Shown in pieces: positions 57,202 through 64,000 of a stretch of DNA of 64,000 bases. The stretch's first letter is position 1. Each line of letters opens with the position of its first letter. Position numbers and translations under genes: made by a program. The notes under the pieces are model-generated. The model was not told where the DNA came from and made no database searches. It was given only the letters and a program-made list of their open reading frames with translations. This DNA is from Victivallaceae bacterium (GTDB lineage Bacteria; Verrucomicrobiota; Lentisphaeria; Victivallales; Victivallaceae), in the NCBI GenBank assembly GCA_016292515.1, contig JAEDIJ010000003.1, positions 1 to 64,000 on the forward strand, read 5' to 3'.

Positions 57202-59103
57202 ATGATTACGCGGAAATTTCATACCGTTGTGCTCGGCAGCGGCGCCGCCGGTCTGGCGGCGGCGCTCCGGCTTCGCGCCGAGGGCATTGAGAATGTCGCG
57301 ATCGTGACCGAAGGTCTGGACAAGGGCACTTCGATCAACACCGGCAGCGACAAGCAGACCTATTACAAACTCGGCATCTGCGGCAAAGACCTCGACTCCC
57401 CCGTGAGTCTGGCGGAATCGCTGCGCGGCAGCAGCGCCCACGGCGACATCGCGCTCGTCGAAGCGGTGACTTCGGTGCGCGCGTTTTCCAATCTGGTCAA
57501 CATCGGTGTGCCGTTTCCGCGCGACGCCTACGGGCAGTTCGCCGGGTACAAGACCGACCACGACCCGCTTCGCCGGGCGACAAGTTGCGGACCCTACACT
57601 TCGCGCGAAATGTGCCGCGCTCTGATCAAGGAAGTCCAAGTCCGCCAGATCCCCGTCTTTGAACGCCGCGTCGCGGTGAAACTCGTGATGGTCGACGGCC
57701 GCGCCGCCGGCTTGATCGCGGTGGACATCGACGCCGAGCAGGACAAGATGTTCGAGTACTATATGGCGGACAACGTCGTCTTCGCGGTCGGCGGCCCCGG
57801 CGGGCTTTACGATTGCAGCGTCTACCCCGCCGTCCACACCGGTGCGATCGGTCTTGCGTTGCAAATCGGCGCCGAAGCGGCAAGTCTGCCCGAATCGCAG
57901 TTCGGACTTGCTTCGATCAAGTTCCGCTGGAATGTTTCCGGCACCTATATGCAGGTGTTGCCGCGTTTCATCTCGACCGACGCCGACGGCAACGACGCGC
58001 GCGAATTTCTGCGTCCCTACTTCCCCGACGCGGGCACGATGAACTCGATGGTCTTTTTGAAAGGCTATCAGTGGCCATTTGATACGCGCAAGATACCCGA
58101 CGGTTCGTCGATCGTCGATATCCTCGTCTACGAGGAGACCGCGATCCGCGGCCGCCGCGTCTGGCTCGATTTCCGCACCAATCCGGAGGGTTTTGATTTC
58201 GCCGCGCTCTCGGAAGAGGCTCGCACGTACCTCGAAAAATCCGGCGCCGCTTTCGGCACGCCGCTGGAAAGACTTCTCCATATGAATCCCGGCGCGGTCG
58301 AGCTCTACAAGGAGCACGATATCGACCTCGAAAAAGAGCCGCTTGAAATCGCCGTGTGCAGTCAGCACAACAACGGCGGTCTTTCCGGCAACATCTGGTA
58401 CGAATCGACCAATATCAAGCACCTTTTCCCGATCGGCGAAGTCAACGGTTCGCATGGCGTCACCCGTCCGGGCGGTTCCGCGCTCAACGCCGGTCAGGTC
58501 GGCGCGTTCCGTTCGGCGGAATACATCGCCAACGTCTACACGACGCCGACGCTTGACGAGGCCAAAGCCGCCGCGGAAGCGGAAAAGATCGTTGCCGCGC
58601 TCGCCGATCAGGCGAAACGCCCCGCCGAACGTACGTTCCGCGAGGAGCGTCAGGAATTCCAGCACCGTATGAGTACTTTCGGCGCGCACATCCGCGATCC
58701 CAAAAAGATCGCCGTCGCCGCCAAGGAAGCGTGGGCGCAGTACCGCAGAATGGAAAAATCCGGCGTCGGCGCCAAGTCGACGCGCGAAGTCGCGGAAGCT
58801 TTGCGCAACTTGCAGCTTTGCTACGCGCATGCCGTTTATCTGGATGCGATCGAATTTCAGCTCGCATCCGGCGTCGGCTCGCGCGGTTCGGCGATGGCGG
58901 CGGATCCCGACGGTATCGCGATCCACCCGATGCTCGGCAACGAGTGGCGCTTCAAGCAGGAAGATGAATCTTTCCGCAGCAAGCAGTTGATCACCGTCGC
59001 CGAAAAGGGATCGAAGTGGATCGACTGCCGCCCGATCCCCGAATCGGATGACTGGTTCGAGAACGTCTGGGCGGATTTCCGCAACAAGAAAATTTACCGG
59101 TAA
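57202..59103 (+). CDS. FAD-dependent reductase/oxidase of succinate dehydrogenase flavoprotein type
   Basis: 633 residues. N-terminal FAD loop VVLGSGAAGLAAALRL, the TSINTGSDKQTYYKL region near the flavin, FAVGGPGGLY, and the C-terminal FPIGEVNGSHGVTRPGGSALNAGQVGAFRSAE resemble fumarate reductase / L-aspartate oxidase flavoproteins. No signal peptide, so cytoplasmic. The closest function (fumarate-like reduction, oxidation of a hydroxy acid) cannot be fixed. It forms an operon with the SDR and the OYE-type reductase. Confidence 0.85.
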   Translation: MITRKFHTVVLGSGAAGLAAALRLRAEGIENVAIVTEGLDKGTSINTGSDKQTYYKLGICGKDLDSPVSLAESLRGSSAHGDIALVEAVTSVRAFSNLVNIGVPFPRDAYGQFAGYKTDHDPLRRATSCGPYTSREMCRALIKEVQVRQIPVFERRVAVKLVMVDGRAAGLIAVDIDAEQDKMFEYYMADNVVFAVGGPGGLYDCSVYPAVHTGAIGLALQIGAEAASLPESQFGLASIKFRWNVSGTYMQVLPRFISTDADGNDAREFLRPYFPDAGTMNSMVFLKGYQWPFDTRKIPDGSSIVDILVYEETAIRGRRVWLDFRTNPEGFDFAALSEEARTYLEKSGAAFGTPLERLLHMNPGAVELYKEHDIDLEKEPLEIAVCSQHNNGGLSGNIWYESTNIKHLFPIGEVNGSHGVTRPGGSALNAGQVGAFRSAEYIANVYTTPTLDEAKAAAEAEKIVAALADQAKRPAERTFREERQEFQHRMSTFGAHIRDPKKIAVAAKEAWAQYRRMEKSGVGAKSTREVAEALRNLQLCYAHAVYLDAIEFQLASGVGSRGSAMAADPDGIAIHPMLGNEWRFKQEDESFRSKQLITVAEKGSKWIDCRPIPESDDWFENVWADFRNKKIYR

Positions 59104-59109
59104 AAGAAG

Positions 59110-60552
59110 ATGGCATACGAAAAAATTGCCGCCTTTCACAGCGCGGCGGAGTTTCAGGATTTCCTGAAACGCGAAAATTACGAGATCCCGATCCTGACGG
59201 AAATGCCGTCGGAGCTGAAACTTGCCGAAAAGGTGATGCACCGCGGCAAAGTGATCGGTAACCGCTGGTCGATCCTCCCGATGGAGGGATGGGATTGTCT
59301 GCCCGACGGGAGTCCTAGTGAACTCACCCGCCGCCGCTGGCTCAACTTCGCCAAAAGCGGAGCGAAACTGCTCTACGGCACCGAAGCGTGCGCCGTGATG
59401 CACTCCGGCAAGAGCAATACGCGCCAGTTGACGATGAATGAAAAAAGCTACGACAAGATCGCCGCGCTGCTCGCTGAAATGCGTCAGGTGCACGCCGAGA
59501 AATTCGGCACTGCCGACGATCTTGTCATCGGCTTGCAGCTCACCCACTCCGGGCGTTTCGCGCATCCCAACGACGATCACAAGTTGGAGTCGCGCACGGC
59601 TTACGCGCATCCGCTGCTGGACAAGAAATTCCACAGCGACGCTTCCTGCATCGTTTCCGACGGGGAAGCGCGCGACATCATCGAGCATTATCACAAGGCG
59701 GCAAAAATGGCGCTCCGCGCCGGTTTCGATTTCGTCGACGTCAAACAGGCGCACGGCTACCTCGGCCACGAGTTTTTGAGCGCGGTCGACCGTCCGGGCG
59801 ATTACGGCGGCAGTTTTGAAAACCGCACCCGCTTTTTCCGCGAGATCGTCGAGGGGATCAAAAGCGAAGCGCCGGGATTGGAGATCTCGATGCGTCTGTC
59901 GCTCGCCGATTTCTTCCCCTTCATCAAAAATGAAGCGGGGCAGGGCGTCGCGATGCAGTGGGAGGGCTTTTATCCCTACGCTTTCGGCGGCGACGGCACC
60001 GGTGCCGGCTGGAATCTCGACGAGCCGGTTCGTTTCGTCAAAATGGCACAGGATATCTGCGGCTTGGATATGGTCTGCGCCACGATCGGCAGTCCCTATT
60101 ACAACGTCCATATCCAGCGGCCCGCGTATTTCGCGGTCGCCGACGGTTATCCGCCGCCGGTGCATCCGTTGCGCAATGTCGAAAAGCACCTTAAAATCGT
60201 TGCCGAATTTAAGAAACGCTGTCCCGATGTCCTTATCGTCGGCAGCGGTTACACCTGCTTGCAGGATTACTTGCCCAACGTCGGCGAAGCGGTCTTGCGT
60301 CAGGGCGGCGCCGACTTCATCGGCATCGGCCGTATGGTGCTTTCCTACCCCGAACTTTGCGACGACGTTTTGCAGAAACGCCCGATCGACCATTGCCGCA
60401 TTTGCCGTACCATCGGCGATTGCACCAATGCGCCGCGTCACGGATTGGTTTCCGGATGTTACCCGCTGGATGATTTCTACAAGAAACATCCCCACGCCCC
60501 GATGCTGAAAGCGGCAAAAGCCGCGCAGGCGAAGGCGGCGTTGAAAAAGTAA
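59110..60552 (+). CDS. Old Yellow Enzyme-family NADH:flavin oxidoreductase with Fe-S motif
   Basis: 480 residues. An N-terminal extension (about 40 residues) precedes an OYE barrel: GLQLTHSGRFAHPND (FMN/substrate), GFDFVDVKQAHGYLGHEFLS, GGSFENRTRFFREIV and the phosphate-binding QGGADFIGIGRMVL. Cysteines in CRICRTIGDC followed by a further Cys give C-x2-C-x5-C-x11-C, a 4Fe-4S site like that of 2,4-dienoyl-CoA reductase. It lacks the C-terminal FAD/NAD domain, which the separate FAD protein may replace. Substrate unknown. Confidence 0.87.
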   Translation: MAYEKIAAFHSAAEFQDFLKRENYEIPILTEMPSELKLAEKVMHRGKVIGNRWSILPMEGWDCLPDGSPSELTRRRWLNFAKSGAKLLYGTEACAVMHSGKSNTRQLTMNEKSYDKIAALLAEMRQVHAEKFGTADDLVIGLQLTHSGRFAHPNDDHKLESRTAYAHPLLDKKFHSDASCIVSDGEARDIIEHYHKAAKMALRAGFDFVDVKQAHGYLGHEFLSAVDRPGDYGGSFENRTRFFREIVEGIKSEAPGLEISMRLSLADFFPFIKNEAGQGVAMQWEGFYPYAFGGDGTGAGWNLDEPVRFVKMAQDICGLDMVCATIGSPYYNVHIQRPAYFAVADGYPPPVHPLRNVEKHLKIVAEFKKRCPDVLIVGSGYTCLQDYLPNVGEAVLRQGGADFIGIGRMVLSYPELCDDVLQKRPIDHCRICRTIGDCTNAPRHGLVSGCYPLDDFYKKHPHAPMLKAAKAAQAKAALKK

Positions 60553-60570
60553 GGGGGAGTCGCTGCGCGA

Positions 60571-60806
60571 CAGTTATAAGTTTTTAGTTTAAAGTTTTAA
60601 GTGCTTGGTCGGGGGCTCTGCCCCCGTACCCCTGAATGCGCCGACACATCGTGTCGGCTTAAAGAGCGATACAAAACGGCAGTACGCGATTTGTTTGGTC
60701 AATGCGTACTGCTGTTTGCTTTGTTTAAGCAAACGCGATGCGTTTGCGCTGTCGGAGGGTCAGGGAGCCGAAAAGCTCCCTGCCAGGCACTTAAAACTTA
60801 TAACTG
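60571..60806. repeat. 236-bp element with split terminal inverted repeats and internal hairpins
   Basis: The right end GCACTTAAAACTTATAACTG (60787-60806) is the inverse of the left end CAGTTATAAG plus TTTTAAGTGC, which are separated by a 14-bp insert at 60581-60594. Inside lie five hairpins: GGGGGCTCTGCCCCC (60611), CCGACACATCGTGTCGG (60641), GCAGTACGC/GCGTACTGC (60679/60704), GCAAACGCGATGCGTTTGC (60729) and CAGGGAGCCGAAAAGCTCCC (60761). No coding potential. It resembles a MITE-like or structured non-coding element. Confidence 0.75.
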
Positions 60807-60844
60807 TAAACTTATAACTTAAAACTTGTAATTTCCCATCCGGA

Positions 60845-60873
60845 TTGCGAAAACGGCAAAAGGCGTGTATATT
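60845..60873 (+). promoter_or_regulatory. Promoter of the deacetylase-like gene
   Basis: TTGCGA (60845-60850), 17-bp spacer, TATATT (60868-60873), 30 bp before the ATG at 60904. Confidence 0.8.
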
Positions 60874-60903
60874 AAATACAAGTCCATTTTTTTCCGGTCG
60901 CTT

Positions 60904-61578
60904 ATGAAAAAAATTCTGCTTTCGCTTCACGACGTCACTCCGCATTTCGCATCGGAGATCGACTTGATCTGCCGTCGTTTTGACGAAATGGGCGCGTTTC
61001 GCCGGACGCTTCTCGTCGTTCCCGATTATCTGCGCGAAACGCCGATTTCCAAAGATCCGGCGTGGTGCCGCGCGATCAGCGCGATGAAAGATTCCGGCAG
61101 CGATATCGGTTTGCACGGCATTTATCACGAGTATGCCGAGTGCGGCAGACTTTCTCTCGACCGCGCCCGCACGGAACTTGCCGCTTCGCGGGAAAGGTTC
61201 TGTGAAGCGATGGGATATGCGCCGAGCGGCTTCGTTGCGCCGCAGTGGTTTCAGAGCGCAGGGTGCAAAATCGCGCTCAAAGAACTTGGCTTCCTCTATT
61301 CCGGGCAGTGGCGCGGACTTTACGATGCCGACGGGAAATTGCTCTACCGTGCGTTTCCGACTAATTTCGACTGGGGAAACCGGCTTTTCGACGGATTTTT
61401 CGCGTGGTGGAATCCTTGGCGGCTACTACATAAAAAGGAGGGCGTCATCCGCTTTTCCGTCCACCCGATGGATGTGCGGCACAAGTTGATCGACGGAGAA
61501 CTTGCGTTGCTTGAAAAACTCATTTCCGCCGGGTGGAGCGTTCAATCCTACGGTGACGCGGCGCGGGAGGCGAAATGA
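60904..61578 (+). CDS. DUF2334-type polysaccharide deacetylase-like protein
   Basis: 224 residues. MKKILLSLHDVTPHFASEID opens a NodB-fold domain; the Asp of SLHDV and the His residues of GLHGIYHEYAE fit the metal site of DUF2334/polysaccharide deacetylases, and FVAPQW and SVHPMD match later conserved blocks. No signal peptide, so it probably acts on a cytoplasmic or membrane-face sugar lipid. ATG 60904 is taken in place of upstream codons that lie inside the promoter. It overlaps the glycosyltransferase start by 4 bp (ATGA). Confidence 0.8.
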   Translation: MKKILLSLHDVTPHFASEIDLICRRFDEMGAFRRTLLVVPDYLRETPISKDPAWCRAISAMKDSGSDIGLHGIYHEYAECGRLSLDRARTELAASRERFCEAMGYAPSGFVAPQWFQSAGCKIALKELGFLYSGQWRGLYDADGKLLYRAFPTNFDWGNRLFDGFFAWWNPWRLLHKKEGVIRFSVHPMDVRHKLIDGELALLEKLISAGWSVQSYGDAAREAK

Positions 61579-64000
61579 CAAGCGGCAAAACGATCCTGCT
61601 TTTGAGCGGACCGATGGGCTCCGGGCATCTCCGCGCCGCCGAAGCGATCCGCGAAAAATTTTCTTTGAGTGCGCCGGACTGCCGCGTCGTCTACATCGAC
61701 ACGACGATCTGGCTCAACTGGATCTTGAATTTTATCTTTCTTAAACTTTATCCGTTTCTTCTGCGCTACGCGCCCGGAGTATGGCGGCTCATTCATCGCA
61801 ACAACAACCGGGGAAACCGCGGTTTTTTCAAAGGATTTTTCGATCTGACGGCGGCGAAAACGGAAAAGCGTCTGCTCGCCGCGATCGAGGAAAATAAAAT
61901 CGATCTCGTTTTGTCAGCGCATTTTTATCCGGCATACATCGTCGCGCGGCTGAAACGGCAGGGCAGATTGACTCTTCCCAGTGCCGTCGTCATCACCGAT
62001 CATACGGCGCACCGCATCTATGCGGAAAAGGAACACGATCTGATTTTCGTCCCCAATCAACTGGGATTCAGCCGTTTGACCGAATGGGGGATCCCCGCGG
62101 AAAAACTCTGCATTTCCGGTTGTCCCGTGTGTGATGTTTTCTGTCGGGATTTCCCGCCGGAAACGGTGGAAAAATGGTATCGCCAGTTGCAGGTCTCGCC
62201 GGAATACCCCTGGCTGATGCTGACGATGGGCGGCTGGGGCACCGGGCATATGGCGAAAATCATCGTCGATCTGCTCCACGTCCACCGCGACTTCGGCGTT
62301 TTCGCACTGACGGGGCACAATCAGGAACTTTACCGGCATTTGCGCAATATGGCGAAACGCTATCCGGAGCGGTTGCGCGTCGTGCCGTTCACGACAAAGA
62401 TCCACGAGTATATGGCGGTTTCCCGCTTTGTCATCACGAAACCCGGCGGCATCACCACGTCGGAATGTATCGCGATGCGCAAGCCGATGCTGCTCGTCGA
62501 TCCGATCGCCGGACACGAGGAAAAAAATCAGCAGTACCTCATCGAACGCGGCGTCGCCGTCGCGGCGACCCGGGACGACTTGGCGGAAAGCGTCACGCGG
62601 ATGCGCACGGAAATGCCGCGATTGCAAAAAAATATGGAGCATCTCGCGCCGCAGATCAAAAAAGCGGCGCAAACGATCGTCGAGCGAAGCCTTGACCTCG
62701 CTTATGCGTATTCTCCTCAAACGCCGCAGATCAAAAAAGTTTCCGAGTCGCTGTTGCGCCGTTTCCTGCGGCTTTCGCTGTATTTTTGCCTCGGCGCGGT
62801 ATTGACGGGGTGCGCTCCGGTATTGACCGCAGAACTCGACCACCACATCATCACGGCGGACGGCAACGGCGCGCCGGTTTTTTATGATACCTACGAACCC
62901 GAAACGGGGATCACCTTTCTCGGCGAGGACGTCCGGCTGGAAGATCATTTGCGGCATATGCGCGAGGAAATGGAAAAATCCGGCAGAAAAAAGGTGATGA
63001 TCTACTGTTTCGGCGGGATGAATTCCGCGAATGAGACCGTGGAAATCTCGGCGGAAAACATTCCCGTCATTATGCGCGACAGCGACGTTTATCCGATTTT
63101 CGTCAACTGGGAATCGGAACTTTTCGACTGCTATTTCAACCATCTTTTTGCCATCCGCAACGGATTGGAAAATTTCTGGACGGGGCCGGCGCTCGTACCG
63201 TTCTATTTCCTCGCCGATATGCTGGGTGCGTTGATCCAGTTGCCGCCCAACTTGTACTATCAGTCGGTCGCGATGGTGGAGCATTACGATGAAGACCGTT
63301 ACAATGAAATGGCGGAAAACATCGTCCGCCGCGACGGAGAGATGCAATTTTATTTGGGACGCGATTTCGCCGATCACCGGCTCCTGCCGCTGATCCGGCT
63401 GGGGTATTTCACCGGATTGCCTTTCCGGATATTCACGACGTCGCTGATCGACGGTTTCGCGCCGCGCGCGTGGGATGAAATGCGCCGCCGCGCCCGCGTT
63501 TCCTTTGTACGCGACACCTTGTGGAACGGCGAAGCGGATATTTCCGATCCCACCTCGATGAATGCGCCGCCGGACGGTGTTTTTTCGCATTTCGCGGAAA
63601 TGCTGGTCCAATACGCCAAAGATCACCCGGATACGGAGATCACGCTGATCGGACACAGTATGGGCAGTTTCCTCATCACGGAGATCCTCGCGCGTTATCC
63701 CGAATTGCCGGTGAAAAACATCGTTTTTATGGCGGCGGCATCCTCGGTTCAGGAAACCGTCTACGCGGTCAAGCCCTATTTACTGCGTCATCGCGACGCT
63801 CATTTTTACAATCTTTCGCTTCATCCCTTTGTCGAATACTACGATATGATGGATTACTGCGTCCTGCCGTGCGGCAGTATTCTGACCTGGGTGAATCAGC
63901 ACCTCGCACCGCCGATCTCCAAGGAAGATTACACGGTCGGCATCTGGGATGCCTCCGTCGCATTGCTTCCGCGGATGATGCGCGGCGTGGAAAGTCAAGT
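61575..64000 (+). CDS. Glycosyltransferase - alpha/beta hydrolase fusion, 3' end outside window
   Basis: 808 codons open to the window end, one frame. Residues 1-390 are an MGDG-synthase/UgtP-type glycosyltransferase: LLLSGPMGSGHLRAAEAI, VVITDHTAH, LTMGGWGTGHMAKII and KPGGITTSECIAMRKPMLLVDP. About 395-415 reads LRRFLRLSLYFCLGAVLTGC, a perfect lipoprotein signal with lipobox. The rest is an alpha/beta hydrolase with the nucleophile elbow GHSMGS (about 693-698). Either a true fusion, or the hydrolase starts internally (TTG 62754 or CTG 62751). It makes glycolipid synthesis plus a lipase-like activity plausible. Confidence 0.8.
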   Translation, partial: MTSGKTILLLSGPMGSGHLRAAEAIREKFSLSAPDCRVVYIDTTIWLNWILNFIFLKLYPFLLRYAPGVWRLIHRNNNRGNRGFFKGFFDLTAAKTEKRLLAAIEENKIDLVLSAHFYPAYIVARLKRQGRLTLPSAVVITDHTAHRIYAEKEHDLIFVPNQLGFSRLTEWGIPAEKLCISGCPVCDVFCRDFPPETVEKWYRQLQVSPEYPWLMLTMGGWGTGHMAKIIVDLLHVHRDFGVFALTGHNQELYRHLRNMAKRYPERLRVVPFTTKIHEYMAVSRFVITKPGGITTSECIAMRKPMLLVDPIAGHEEKNQQYLIERGVAVAATRDDLAESVTRMRTEMPRLQKNMEHLAPQIKKAAQTIVERSLDLAYAYSPQTPQIKKVSESLLRRFLRLSLYFCLGAVLTGCAPVLTAELDHHIITADGNGAPVFYDTYEPETGITFLGEDVRLEDHLRHMREEMEKSGRKKVMIYCFGGMNSANETVEISAENIPVIMRDSDVYPIFVNWESELFDCYFNHLFAIRNGLENFWTGPALVPFYFLADMLGALIQLPPNLYYQSVAMVEHYDEDRYNEMAENIVRRDGEMQFYLGRDFADHRLLPLIRLGYFTGLPFRIFTTSLIDGFAPRAWDEMRRRARVSFVRDTLWNGEADISDPTSMNAPPDGVFSHFAEMLVQYAKDHPDTEITLIGHSMGSFLITEILARYPELPVKNIVFMAAASSVQETVYAVKPYLLRHRDAHFYNLSLHPFVEYYDMMDYCVLPCGSILTWVNQHLAPPISKEDYTVGIWDASVALLPRMMRGVESQ

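Noticed and set aside
57118..60495. A 1125-codon open frame on the minus strand opposite the SDR, FAD and OYE genes.
   Set aside because: It is antisense to three clear enzyme genes; its amino acid composition (Asp/Arg/Val-rich, no domain) is the usual by-product of GC-rich codon use, and no RBS or promoter fits.
60601..60822. Small plus-strand frames within the hairpin element.
   Set aside because: They follow the palindromes and end repeats; no RBS, no protein-like composition.

Overview
The window is a bacterial chromosome segment of moderately high GC in the gene-rich parts. It reads as a Gram-negative, peptidoglycan-containing member of the PVC group, most likely Lentisphaerota/Victivallales-like. 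This is an inference from combined features, not a database match: Gram-negative envelope genes (tolB, an LptF/G permease, ExbB/ExbD, arnA/arnD), rod-shape and cell-wall genes (rodA, amidase), the MEP pathway (dxr), sigma-54, and an ECF sigma factor paired with a membrane Ser/Thr kinase.

Layout. 1-8.7 kb (+): 3' part of gyrB, recA, and an envelope energising module (periplasmic TPR protein, ExbB, ExbD, TonB-like protein, zinc-ribbon membrane protein, lipoprotein, CaCA antiporter). 8.7-16.2 kb: dxr, rpsO, an HPr-like protein, an LptF/G permease, and the ppi-tolB-folC operon. 16.2-23.3 kb (-): a pilus/type II secretion assembly operon (two GspE/PilB ATPases, GspF/PilC, prepilin peptidase) interleaved with coaX and aroE. 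23.5-29.3 kb (+): a two-domain class II aldolase-like protein, an RNA uracil methyltransferase, an ABC-F ATPase and rpoN. 29.3-38.4 kb: a lipid A/L-Ara4N-type locus (ArnT-like transferase and an aminotransferase on -, PaaK-like ligase, arnA, arnD and a second transferase on +). 38.4-45.5 kb: argC, holA and the purA-rodA-thiD-amidase operon. 45.9 kb: tRNA-Val(GAC).

46.0-53.5 kb is different in character: AT-richer, almost all on the minus strand, and packed with short secreted proteins, lipoproteins and small membrane proteins, many visibly paralogous. It includes two six-repeat proteins with the same C-terminal tail, one interrupted by an in-frame stop. 53.5-56.3 kb (+) is a tight Fic / ECF sigma / Ser-Thr kinase operon. 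56.4-60.6 kb (+) is a three-gene redox operon (SDR, FAD protein, Old-Yellow-Enzyme type reductase). 60.9 kb to the end: a polysaccharide deacetylase-like protein and a long open frame joining an MGDG-synthase-type glycosyltransferase to a lipobox-like segment and an alpha/beta hydrolase; it runs off the window.

The most general signal is regulatory. Eighteen transcription units are preceded by a -35 resembling TTGCAA, a spacer of 17 bp (18 bp once), and a -10 of TATATT or TATTTT. The intergenic DNA also holds structured repeats: a three-hairpin repeat in two copies with compensatory stem changes, a 236-bp element with split terminal inverted repeats, and shorter dispersed repeats.
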